Part shown: positions 1 to 5,635 of the stretch, in pieces
How positions within the stretch are numbered: position 1 is the first letter of the stretch
Layout of the letters: the number at the start of each line of letters is the position of its first letter
Assembly: GCA_012798055.1 (NCBI GenBank)
Contig: JAAZOA010000077.1
Span: forward strand, 1 to 5,635
Direction of reading: 5' to 3'
Origin: Syntrophomonadaceae bacterium
GTDB taxonomy: Bacteria > Bacillota > Syntrophomonadia > Syntrophomonadales > Syntrophomonadaceae
Length of the DNA stretch: 5,635 nucleotides
The notes under the pieces: generated by a model
Seen by the model: the letters and a program-made list of their open reading frames with translations, nothing else
What the model was told of the DNA's origin: nothing
Database searches by the model: none
Translations under genes and position numbers: made by a program

Positions 1-1278
1 AGCAACCTGACCCGTCTGCAGCGACAATATCCTAAAGCCCGGGTGGGCTCAGCGGTTTTGATGGATGTCAAAACCGGGGAAATACTAGCCATGTGCAGTA
101 GTCCGAGCCTGAGGCCTGACGATTGGAAGGGCAACATCAGCAGCAAGCTTGCCAATTACTATTTTCCCCAAGGATCAAGCTACAACCCCCTCGAACCGGG
201 GGCAGCTACAAACCGGGCCATTCAGGCAAATTACCCGCCCGGGTCAACTTTTAAGCCTATAACGGGGATGGCCGCATTGGAGGCCGGGGTCATGGACCCC
301 CTCAAGGACTACGTCAATTGCCAGGGCCGTTACTGGATCGCTCCCTACATACCCTGCACCGGGGTGCATGGCAATGTCAACTATTACAGCGGTATGGCCA
401 CTTCCTGCAATACATATTTCCAGGAGATGGGACGCAGAGCCACCCAGGAAAACCTGGTCAAGGTGGCCAAGGACTTCGGATTAGGGGAGAGAACCGGGAT
501 CGACCTTCCCTATGAGATACAGGGTTCAGTCCCTACTCCGGAATGGAAGCGGCAACTGAATGACCTTTTGATAAACCGGAAATATGAGGCCCTGCGCAAG
601 CAGCTGGAAGAAAAATACAACCTGTTATTGGCTGCTGCCAGCAGCCAGGATGAAATCCAGGAACTGAATAAGAAGAAGCAGCAGGAGCAGACCAAGCTGG
701 AAGCCCAGTACGAGATCGATTATAATTTTGACACCCAGTGGCAGGCTTTCGACACCTTTAACATGTCGATCGGCCAGGGAGGCAACCAATACACTGTGAT
801 TGAACTGGTGGATTATATTGCTGCGATTGCCAATGGTGGCAGCTTGATGCGACCTCACATCGTCAAGCGCATAACATCACCGGACCAGGAGGTGTTACGC
901 GAGATCAAGCCGGAGGTTATTCGTACGGTATCGGTCTCGACCCGGACCCTGGCTGAGACCCGTCGAGCAATGGTGCAAGTCACCCAGGGAAGTGGGACCG
1001 CGGCTTTTCTCTTCAGTTCGTTCCCGGATAATATCAAAGTCGGAGCTAAAACCGGAACTGCCCAGACCAACCGGGTCGGTGATGATGCTCTGCACGAGTT
1101 TCACGGTGTGTTTGTGGCTTTCGCGCCAGCGGAAAACCCTGCCATAGCTTTTGCCGGGGTCATTGAGTATGGTCAGCACGGCAGTGAATCAGTCGGTTAT
1201 GTAGCCAAAGAGGTTTTTGAACAATATTTTGGTTTGCAGGATCATTACACGGCAGCTGCCCAGGCAAGGACCGACTAG
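1..1278 (+). CDS. mrdA: Penicillin-binding protein 2, transpeptidase domain (5' partial)
   Basis: This is the class B peptidoglycan transpeptidase of the elongation machinery; it cross-links glycan strands made by RodA outside the membrane. The frame is open from base 1, so the gene continues off the left edge; the GTG at 43 is an internal valine, not a start. The visible 425 residues begin at the first strand of the transpeptidase domain (SAVLMDVKTGEILAM). All three catalytic motifs are intact: STFK with the acyl-enzyme serine at codon 244-246, SCN (SxN) at 403-411, and KTGT starting at 1048. The N-terminal anchor and dimerisation domain are outside the window. Unusually, about 60 charged, helix-forming residues (bases about 547-732) separate the PTPEWK motif from the FNMSIGQG motif, which in most PBP2s lie much closer. 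The pairing with rodA downstream supports mrdA rather than a sporulation PBP (spoVD) or pbpB. The family call is very sure; the exact paralogue is slightly less so. Confidence 0.95.
   Translation, partial: SNLTRLQRQYPKARVGSAVLMDVKTGEILAMCSSPSLRPDDWKGNISSKLANYYFPQGSSYNPLEPGAATNRAIQANYPPGSTFKPITGMAALEAGVMDPLKDYVNCQGRYWIAPYIPCTGVHGNVNYYSGMATSCNTYFQEMGRRATQENLVKVAKDFGLGERTGIDLPYEIQGSVPTPEWKRQLNDLLINRKYEALRKQLEEKYNLLLAAASSQDEIQELNKKKQQEQTKLEAQYEIDYNFDTQWQAFDTFNMSIGQGGNQYTVIELVDYIAAIANGGSLMRPHIVKRITSPDQEVLREIKPEVIRTVSVSTRTLAETRRAMVQVTQGSGTAAFLFSSFPDNIKVGAKTGTAQTNRVGDDALHEFHGVFVAFAPAENPAIAFAGVIEYGQHGSESVGYVAKEVFEQYFGLQDHYTAAAQARTD
630..646. repeat. Perfect inverted repeat inside mrdA
   Basis: The bases GGCTGCTG-C-CAGCAGCC form an inverted repeat with 8-base arms around one central base; a physical hairpin would have a 6-bp stem and a 5-base loop. 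It lies in coding sequence, in the insertion of PBP2, and encodes the Ala-Ala-Ala-Ser-Ser stretch between two predicted helices. No T-run follows, so it is not a terminator. It may simply result from repeated GCT/GCC and AGC codons. The repeat itself is certain; any function is not. Confidence 0.4.
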
Positions 1279-1340
1279 AATCGAGATAATAGAACCAGTG
1301 GTCCTTAATAAGAAGGCTGGCTGAGGTCAAAGGGTTCATC

Positions 1341-1348
1341 GGGAGGGG
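1341..1348 (+). promoter_or_regulatory. Ribosome binding site of rodA (supports TTG start)
   Basis: GGGAGGGG lies 5 bases before the TTG at 1354. No ATG or GTG in the right frame has comparable spacing, and the TTG-initiated protein starts just before the first membrane helix as expected for RodA. The site therefore decides the start. Confidence 0.75.
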
Positions 1349-1353
1349 TAATT

Positions 1354-2490
1354 TTGAACTTCAAACGCTTGAAATTGATAGACAAATATTTCGTGGTTCT
1401 CCTTTTCGCAATCCTGGGTTTTGGCCTGGTAGTCCTGGCCAGCGCCAGCAGCGGTATAGGCAGTGATCCGTATTATTACCTGAAAAAACAGCTGGTTTTT
1501 GTGGGTATGGGTTTAATAGCTGCTTTCTATCTGTTGCGGTTCGACTATACCGAACTCCAGAGGTATGGCCGTTATCTATATGGGGCCGCTTTGGCTATCC
1601 TGATGATTGTCCTGGTTTTCGGAACCGAGGTGCGCGGGACCACCGGCTGGATAAGCATTGGGGGTTTGCCTCCCGTCCAGCCCGCCGAATTTACGAAAGT
1701 GCTGTTGATACTTACTTTTGCTGAGTTTTTAAGCCGGCGGAGAGGAGAGTTGGATACCCTTGGTCAGATGCTGCCCTGTTTTTTGTACATGGGGGTGCCT
1801 TTCCTGCTGATCATGGCCCAGCCCGACCTTGGAACCGCTTTGGTCTATATTGTGATCACCGCAGCCATGATGTACATGGCCGGGGCCAATCCCAGGATTC
1901 TTACCGGCCTGATCGCAGCTTCGACACTATTGACGGCCTTCTGGCTATTTATGCATTTCCAATACGGTCTCTGGTTGCCATTGGATGACTATCAATTCAA
2001 GCGGCTCACGGTATTTATCGATCCTTACCAGGATGGGCAAGGAGGCCGGGGAGCGGGATGGAATACCATCCAATCCCTGATCGCCATAGGTGCGGGAGGA
2101 CTGACCGGTACCGGATTGTTTCAGGGCACCCAGGTGCAGCTGAATTTTCTCCCCGAAAGGCACACGGACTTTATATTTGCGGTCATAGGCGAAGAATTGG
2201 GGTTCGTGGGCGCTGCTGCGCTGATATTGCTTTACGGATTTTTGCTGGTAAGAACATTGATAATGGCCGCTGAGGCCCGTGATTTGGATGGTACCCTGAT
2301 CATAGTCGGGATCAGCGCCATGTGGTTGTTTCACATCTTCGAAAATGTAGGCATGTGCATAGGTCTGATGCCTATCACCGGCATACCCTTGCCTTTTCTC
2401 AGTTACGGGGGCAGTGCCATGTTAAGCAATTTGATAGCAGTAGGGTTGGTCCTGGGGATTAATATCCGGGGCAGGAAGATAGTATTTTGA
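1354..2490 (+). CDS. rodA: Rod shape-determining protein RodA (SEDS peptidoglycan glycosyltransferase)
   Basis: RodA is an integral membrane protein that polymerises lipid II into glycan strands during side-wall growth, in complex with PBP2. The 378 residues match the usual RodA length, and the hydrophobic pattern fits about ten membrane helices. Family motifs are in order: TTGWISIGG (residues 96-104) followed by QPAEF; QPDLGTAL (156-163); FLPERHTDFIFA (265-276) with D272, which matches the essential aspartate of the SEDS family in the large extracellular loop; and GLMPITGIPLPFLSYGGS (337-354). W99 is likely the conserved tryptophan also reported as important in Bacillus RodA. The gene begins with TTG, 75 bases after mrdA, with no terminator in between, so the two are probably co-transcribed. 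FtsW or SpoVE are alternatives within the same family, but the mrdA neighbour and the short N-terminus favour RodA. Confidence 0.94.
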   Translation: MNFKRLKLIDKYFVVLLFAILGFGLVVLASASSGIGSDPYYYLKKQLVFVGMGLIAAFYLLRFDYTELQRYGRYLYGAALAILMIVLVFGTEVRGTTGWISIGGLPPVQPAEFTKVLLILTFAEFLSRRRGELDTLGQMLPCFLYMGVPFLLIMAQPDLGTALVYIVITAAMMYMAGANPRILTGLIAASTLLTAFWLFMHFQYGLWLPLDDYQFKRLTVFIDPYQDGQGGRGAGWNTIQSLIAIGAGGLTGTGLFQGTQVQLNFLPERHTDFIFAVIGEELGFVGAAALILLYGFLLVRTLIMAAEARDLDGTLIIVGISAMWLFHIFENVGMCIGLMPITGIPLPFLSYGGSAMLSNLIAVGLVLGINIRGRKIVF

Positions 2491-2514
2491 TAACGACCAG
2501 GAAGAAGCGGCATC

Positions 2515-2940
2515 ATGAGCAAGGACAACGAAAATGAGAAACGTATCCACAGTACCGTCCAGCAGACCATCCTGCTTATCCCAAATTTTTTAAAGCTGCT
2601 CTACCGCTTGACCTCAGACAGGCGGGTGCCTCTGCGGGAAAAGGCCATATTGTTTGGAGCGGTGGCTTATATCCTGTCACCCCTGGACTTTTTGCCTGAT
2701 GTCATCCCGGTCCTGGGCCAGATCGATGACCTGCTACTGATCGCTCTGATCCTGCAGAGGTTCATGAACAGCGTCGATCGCAGGGTAGTGCTGGAACACT
2801 GGGATGGCTGGGAGAGCCTGTTAGTGACTATTGAGAAGATTTTAGAATTCACCCGTTATCTGCTTCCGGCCGGTATATATGAGAAAGTCGTTCACAAAGC
2901 CCGGCCTCAATATATAGATGCAGATTATGAGATCAAATGA
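2515..2940 (+). CDS. DUF1232 (YkvA-like) small membrane-associated protein
   Basis: This 141-residue protein carries a DUF1232 signature: a hydrophobic segment leading into SPLDFLPDVIPVLGQIDD (residues 55-72), followed by a second hydrophobic stretch (about 73-82). The domain is found in YkvA of Bacillus and many small bacterial proteins; its function is unknown to me. The flanks are polar: a charged N-terminus (1-15) and a C-terminal region (90-141) with no recognised domain. The SPxDxxPD element separates two short hydrophobic segments, which suggests a membrane-inserted or re-entrant hairpin; this is inference. The ATG at 2515 has an AGGAAG site ten bases upstream. It starts 24 bases after rodA, so it very probably belongs to the same transcript, and the terminator downstream closes that transcript. 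Any link to cell-wall elongation rests only on position. Confidence 0.85.
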   Translation: MSKDNENEKRIHSTVQQTILLIPNFLKLLYRLTSDRRVPLREKAILFGAVAYILSPLDFLPDVIPVLGQIDDLLLIALILQRFMNSVDRRVVLEHWDGWESLLVTIEKILEFTRYLLPAGIYEKVVHKARPQYIDADYEIK

Positions 2941-2980
2941 CGGACTAGGATTTCGGCTGGCTTGCAGAAGACCTCCGGGT

Positions 2981-2989
2981 TGTTATACA
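2981..2989 (+). promoter_or_regulatory. Possible extended -10 promoter upstream of the terminator
   Basis: TGTTATACA has the form TGnTATAnn of an extended -10 element. A TTGCAG at 2962-2967 lies 16 bases before the hexamer as a poor -35 (three of six matches). If used, transcription would start near 2996 and meet the terminator within about 40 bases. Weak evidence; chance occurrence is quite possible. Confidence 0.2.
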
Positions 2990-3008
2990 GAGGAGTGAGT
3001 CACAATTT

Positions 3009-3038
3009 AAGCCGCCGTTAACAGGGCGGCTTCTTATT
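3009..3038 (+). terminator. Rho-independent terminator after the rodA operon
   Basis: A perfect 8-bp stem, AAGCCGCC (3009-3016) with GGCGGCTT (3025-3032), encloses an 8-base loop GTTAACAG. It is followed by a T-rich tail, TTCTTATTT (3031-3039). It lies 68 bases after the DUF1232 stop codon and about 80 bases before the radical SAM gene. It therefore separates the mrdA-rodA-DUF1232 unit from the radical SAM pair. The tail is interrupted by C and A, so read-through may be appreciable. Confidence 0.85.
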
Positions 3039-3075
3039 TGTTGCAGCCATCCGGTCAGCATAGGTCCCGGTTTTG

Positions 3076-3084
3076 TGATAAGAT
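3076..3084 (+). promoter_or_regulatory. Possible extended -10 promoter of the radical SAM operon
   Basis: TGATAAGAT fits TGnTAnnAT, an extended -10 for the main vegetative sigma factor, located between the terminator and the radical SAM gene. No good -35 is present at 17 bases upstream (the bases there read CAGCAT). Its position just after a terminator and 32 bases before the start codon is what a promoter for the next operon would need. Support is by motif only. Confidence 0.35.
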
Positions 3085-3104
3085 GGTGACAATGATTTGC
3101 CAGT

Positions 3105-3110
3105 AGGAGG
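3105..3110 (+). promoter_or_regulatory. Strong ribosome binding site of the radical SAM gene
   Basis: AGGAGG is a consensus Shine-Dalgarno sequence six bases before the ATG at 3117 and fixes that start. Confidence 0.85.
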
Positions 3111-3116
3111 CCACGC

Positions 3117-4952
3117 ATGAAAGAACGCTTGTTCAGGGAGATTTTGCCGCGTGTATCCAAGCCGGCCAGATACGCAGGCGGAGAACTGAATATCATCGTT
3201 AAAGACTGGGAAACCTGCGGGACTAAAATGGTCCTGGCTTTCCCCGATGTTTATGAAATCGGCATGTCCCATATCGGCAGCCGCATCCTGTACGGTCTGG
3301 TCAATGAGCAAAGCCGGCACGTAATGGAAAGATGTTACGCCCCTTGGCCGGATATGGAGTTGTTGATGCGGCGGGAAGATATACCCCTGTATGCCCTGGA
3401 GTCATTCCAGCCCCTGCATCGTTTCGAGGTAGTGGGATTCTCTCTTCAGTATGAACTAGCGATCACTAATGTCCTGAATATGCTGGATCTCGGGCGCATA
3501 CCGGTTATGGCTGCAGAACGGGGGGAGAATGATCCACTGGTCATAGGCGGTGGACCGGTGACCTTCAATCCGGAACCCTTTGCTGAATTCTTTGATGCAT
3601 TCCTGATTGGGGAGGGCGAGGAATTATTGCTGGAATTCCTGGACAGCCTGGAAAGGAACCGGAACCTGGACCGGCGTAGCCGCCTTTTGAAGGCAGCGGC
3701 GCTTGATGGAGTTTACGTACCGGCCCTATACAGGGTTGAATATGCTGATAGTCAGACCATCCGGGCAATGCAGCCGCTCGATCCTGCTGCTCCTCTAAGG
3801 GTGCGCAAGCGGCTGGTAAAGGACCTGGATCAGGTCTACTATCCAGAGAAGCCGCTGGTGCCATATATGGAAATAGTGCATGATCGTGCGGTGTTGGAAG
3901 TAATGCGAGGCTGCCAGCGAGGTTGCCGGTTTTGTCATGCGGGCATTGTATATAGGCCGGTGCGGGAAAGAAGTATCGCCAAGCTTGAAAGACAGGCCTG
4001 CCAGCAGATAGAGAACAGCGGCTACGACGAGATATCGCTGGCTTCGCTGAGTACCCTCGATTACTCAGGTATCATGCGGTTAGTCAAGGATTTGGTGAAT
4101 ACTTATGGCCAAAGAGGAATCGGGGTTTCCTTGCCCTCACTGCGAGTCGATGCTTTTTCCATTGAACTGGCCAACGAGGTGCAGAAGGTGCGTAAAACTA
4201 CGCTCACCTTGGCCCCTGAGGCGGGTACCCAGCGCTTGCGGGATGTCATCAACAAGAACGTGAGCGAGACAGATTTGATGCAGGCGGTGGAAGCTGCATT
4301 CTCCTCCGGTTGGAATGCGGTCAAACTCTATTTCATGCTGGGATTGCCCACCGAAAAACAGGAGGATCTGGATGGTATTCTGGACCTGTTGGATAAGGTC
4401 AGATCCGTAGGCAAGCGTTTGTCCCGCCGCGGGGTAGAGATCAGAGCCAGCTTGGCCTACTTTGTACCCAAAGCCCACACTCCGTTTCAGTGGAGGCCAC
4501 AGAACAACCTCGCTGAAATGGATGCTAAACGCAGCTATTTGCAGAAGAACAAGCCCAAAAACGTCAAGTTCAGTTTCCAGGATACGGCCACCAGCATGCT
4601 GGAAGGGGTAATTGCCCGCGGTGACCGGCGTTTGGGCCGGGTTATTTACCGGGCCTGGCAAATAGGCTGCAAATTTGACGGTTGGTCCGAATATTTCGAT
4701 TTTCAGAAGTGGCAGGCTGCATTCACTGACTGCGAAATTGACCCGGCTTTTTATACCCAGCGAATCCGTGGTTATGATGAGATTTTTCCCTGGGATTTCA
4801 TCGATATAGGGGTCTCTAAGGATTATTTGCGTAAGGAGGACCAGCGGGCTGATTTGGGACAGACCACTGGAGACTGCCGTCTGGACGGATGTGATGATTG
4901 CGGGATTTGCCCGGGTTTCGGTGTTACCCTTGACATCAAGGAGGTGGGCTGA
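3117..4952 (+). CDS. B12-binding-like radical SAM protein, TIGR03960-like, function unknown
   Basis: This 611-residue protein is a cytoplasmic radical SAM enzyme. Residues about 36-175 resemble a B12-binding-type Rossmann domain, with GGGPVTFNPEPF at 144-155 and GEGEE at 165-169. The canonical DxHxxG cobalamin motif is not seen; the nearest text is GMSHIG at 49-54. The radical SAM barrel follows, with MRGCQRGCRFCHAG (263-276): C266, C270 and C273 form the CxxxCxxC that binds the 4Fe-4S cluster and S-adenosylmethionine. Further barrel features are LAPEAGTQRLR (365-375) and KLYFMLGLPTE (403-413). The C-terminus ends in CRLDGCDDCGIC (587-598), four cysteines that could hold a second metal centre. 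This order and length fit the family TIGR03960, whose substrate I do not know. It resembles methylthiotransferase-like and YgiQ-like proteins only in the shared radical SAM core. The partner gene follows one base after the stop. Confidence 0.88.
   Translation: MKERLFREILPRVSKPARYAGGELNIIVKDWETCGTKMVLAFPDVYEIGMSHIGSRILYGLVNEQSRHVMERCYAPWPDMELLMRREDIPLYALESFQPLHRFEVVGFSLQYELAITNVLNMLDLGRIPVMAAERGENDPLVIGGGPVTFNPEPFAEFFDAFLIGEGEELLLEFLDSLERNRNLDRRSRLLKAAALDGVYVPALYRVEYADSQTIRAMQPLDPAAPLRVRKRLVKDLDQVYYPEKPLVPYMEIVHDRAVLEVMRGCQRGCRFCHAGIVYRPVRERSIAKLERQACQQIENSGYDEISLASLSTLDYSGIMRLVKDLVNTYGQRGIGVSLPSLRVDAFSIELANEVQKVRKTTLTLAPEAGTQRLRDVINKNVSETDLMQAVEAAFSSGWNAVKLYFMLGLPTEKQEDLDGILDLLDKVRSVGKRLSRRGVEIRASLAYFVPKAHTPFQWRPQNNLAEMDAKRSYLQKNKPKNVKFSFQDTATSMLEGVIARGDRRLGRVIYRAWQIGCKFDGWSEYFDFQKWQAAFTDCEIDPAFYTQRIRGYDEIFPWDFIDIGVSKDYLRKEDQRADLGQTTGDCRLDGCDDCGICPGFGVTLDIKEVG
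4938..4946 (+). promoter_or_regulatory. Ribosome binding site inside the end of the radical SAM gene
   Basis: AAGGAGGTG overlaps the last codons of the upstream gene and lies 7 bases before the ATG at 4954 (9 bases counted from AAGGAGG). It argues for 4954 rather than the in-frame ATG at 4891, which lies inside the upstream gene and would add 21 residues not typical of the family. It also indicates coupled translation of the pair. Confidence 0.85.
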
Positions 4953-4953
4953 T

Positions 4954-5628
4954 ATGCACCTTAGGGCCGAATACTCGGTAGGGCCGGATTTGAAATTCCT
5001 GTCCAACCTTGATATGATGCACTTGATGGAACGCGCCTTACGCCGGGCAGGCATCCCTTACAAGCTCAGTGAGGGCTTCAATCCCCACATCCGCCTGTCA
5101 ATGGGCACGGTTTTGCCAGTTGGGCTATGGGGCGATTGCGAATATTTCGACCTGGAACTTGAACTCATGTCCCTGGAGGAATTCAAGAACCGAATGAACC
5201 GGGTGCTTCCCAGCGCTATACGAATAAAGCAATGCCAAGAGATTCTGCCGGGGACCCCCTCCTTGATGAAAACGGTCAACGCAGCTCTGTATGCCTTCGC
5301 AATCAACATCTCATTGTCCGAATTGGAGCCTATTCAGGCTGCGATAATGATGCAGGCATCTATACAGGTGCAGAGCCGGGGCAAGCATAAGGAACAGGTC
5401 AAGGATATCAGACCAGGCCTTTATCGGGCGGAGTCAGGGCAGCAGGACGATATGGCTATCCTGCGGATGCTGGTAAGTGTCAACCAGCCCGTCAATATCA
5501 GGTTCGATGAATTGGTAGAAGTGCTGAACAGATTTGGGATAGGTTCCGACATCATCAAGGATTTCTGGCGGCAGGGTAACTATATCAAACAGGGACAGGA
5601 ATATATTTCTCCATTGGACATGTTTTAA
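4954..5628 (+). CDS. Radical SAM-associated protein, TIGR03936/DUF2344-like
   Basis: This 224-residue protein matches the family found either next to, or fused to the C-terminus of, TIGR03960-type radical SAM proteins. The recognisable part is the N-terminal third: MHLRAEYSVGPDLKFLSNLD (1-20), an amphipathic helix ending in ERALRRAGIPYKLSEGFNP (26-44), then RLSMGTVLPVG (47-57) and CEYFDLEL (62-69). The middle (about 70-165) is less conserved, and the tail (166-224) looks like a small helical and strand domain. There is no membrane segment and no cysteine cluster, so it is probably a soluble partner, perhaps for substrate or RNA binding; this is inference. Its start is one base after the radical SAM stop, with a strong Shine-Dalgarno sequence. 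The length is near the family norm, and the stop TAA is seven bases from the window end. The family assignment is firm; the function is unknown. Confidence 0.88.
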   Translation: MHLRAEYSVGPDLKFLSNLDMMHLMERALRRAGIPYKLSEGFNPHIRLSMGTVLPVGLWGDCEYFDLELELMSLEEFKNRMNRVLPSAIRIKQCQEILPGTPSLMKTVNAALYAFAINISLSELEPIQAAIMMQASIQVQSRGKHKEQVKDIRPGLYRAESGQQDDMAILRMLVSVNQPVNIRFDELVEVLNRFGIGSDIIKDFWRQGNYIKQGQEYISPLDMF

Positions 5629-5635
5629 ACAAGGC

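Noticed and set aside
186..202. Minus-strand text resembling a tRNA T-arm (CCCCC-GGTTCGA-GGGGG)
   Set aside because: The loop is out of register with a true T-loop (position 61 would be G rather than C), no acceptor, D or anticodon arm is found around it, and it sits in the conserved coding sequence of mrdA.
43..1278. GTG at 43 as the start of a complete gene
   Set aside because: The frame is open to base 1 with plausible PBP2 residues, there is no ribosome binding site before 43, and a start here would lack the membrane anchor and the N-terminal PBP2 domain.
1279..1353. A terminator or promoter between mrdA and rodA
   Set aside because: No GC-rich stem with a T-run and no convincing -35/-10 pair is visible; only the rodA ribosome binding site is supported.
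2105..2114. Ten-base palindrome CCGGTACCGG
   Set aside because: It lies within rodA and is explained by the codons for Thr-Gly-Thr-Gly; there is no second copy or operator context.
1945..2334. Minus-strand open frame of 129 codons within rodA
   Set aside because: It is antisense to conserved SEDS motifs such as the PERHTDFIFA segment; the protein is low in recognisable features and is best seen as a shadow.
4891..4953. ATG at 4891 as the start of the radical SAM-associated gene
   Set aside because: It lies inside the upstream gene, has no Shine-Dalgarno sequence, and adds 21 residues before the conserved family start; the ATG at 4954 has a strong site.
4137..5054. Long open frame of 305 codons on the minus strand
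   Set aside because: It lies opposite the conserved radical SAM barrel and the start of the partner gene, both clearly recognised on the plus strand. Its translation shows no known domain, and no ribosome binding site stands out.

Overview
The window is a chromosomal, housekeeping-type segment, most likely from a low-to-mid GC member of the Firmicutes (Bacillota), probably class Clostridia. The grounds are: strong AGGAGG-type ribosome binding sites before several genes, a TTG start on rodA, a PBP2 with a charged helical insertion, and an unsplit pair of an uncharacterised radical SAM protein and its partner. As I recall, that pair follows the rod-shape genes and precedes rng/rplU/rpmA/obg in many clostridial genomes. 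Base composition looks close to balanced by eye. Nothing suggests a phage, plasmid or mobile element. All genes lie on the + strand.

Region 1 (1-2940) is the end of a cell-elongation operon. It holds the C-terminal 425 residues of penicillin-binding protein 2 (mrdA, cut by the left edge of the window), then rodA, the SEDS glycosyltransferase that works with PBP2, then a small DUF1232/YkvA-like membrane protein of unknown role. PBP2 and RodA form the peptidoglycan synthase of the elongasome: RodA polymerises lipid II and PBP2 cross-links the strands. The upstream mre genes would be expected just outside the window, but this is inference.

Region 2 (2941-3116) is a 176-base gap. It carries a clear intrinsic terminator (stem 3009-3016/3025-3032), one weak promoter-like extended -10 element on each side of it, and a strong ribosome binding site for the next gene.

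Region 3 (3117-5628) is a two-gene unit. The first gene encodes a 611-residue radical SAM protein with an N-terminal B12-binding-like domain and a C-terminal cysteine cluster (TIGR03960-like). The second encodes a 224-residue radical SAM-associated protein (TIGR03936/DUF2344-like). The second start codon lies one base after the first stop codon, behind its own strong Shine-Dalgarno sequence, so the two are very probably co-translated. Both families are uncharacterised as far as I know, and this pair is the best candidate for undescribed biology here: a radical SAM enzyme with a dedicated partner, in a neighbourhood that usually continues into ribosomal and RNase genes. The window ends seven bases after the second gene.
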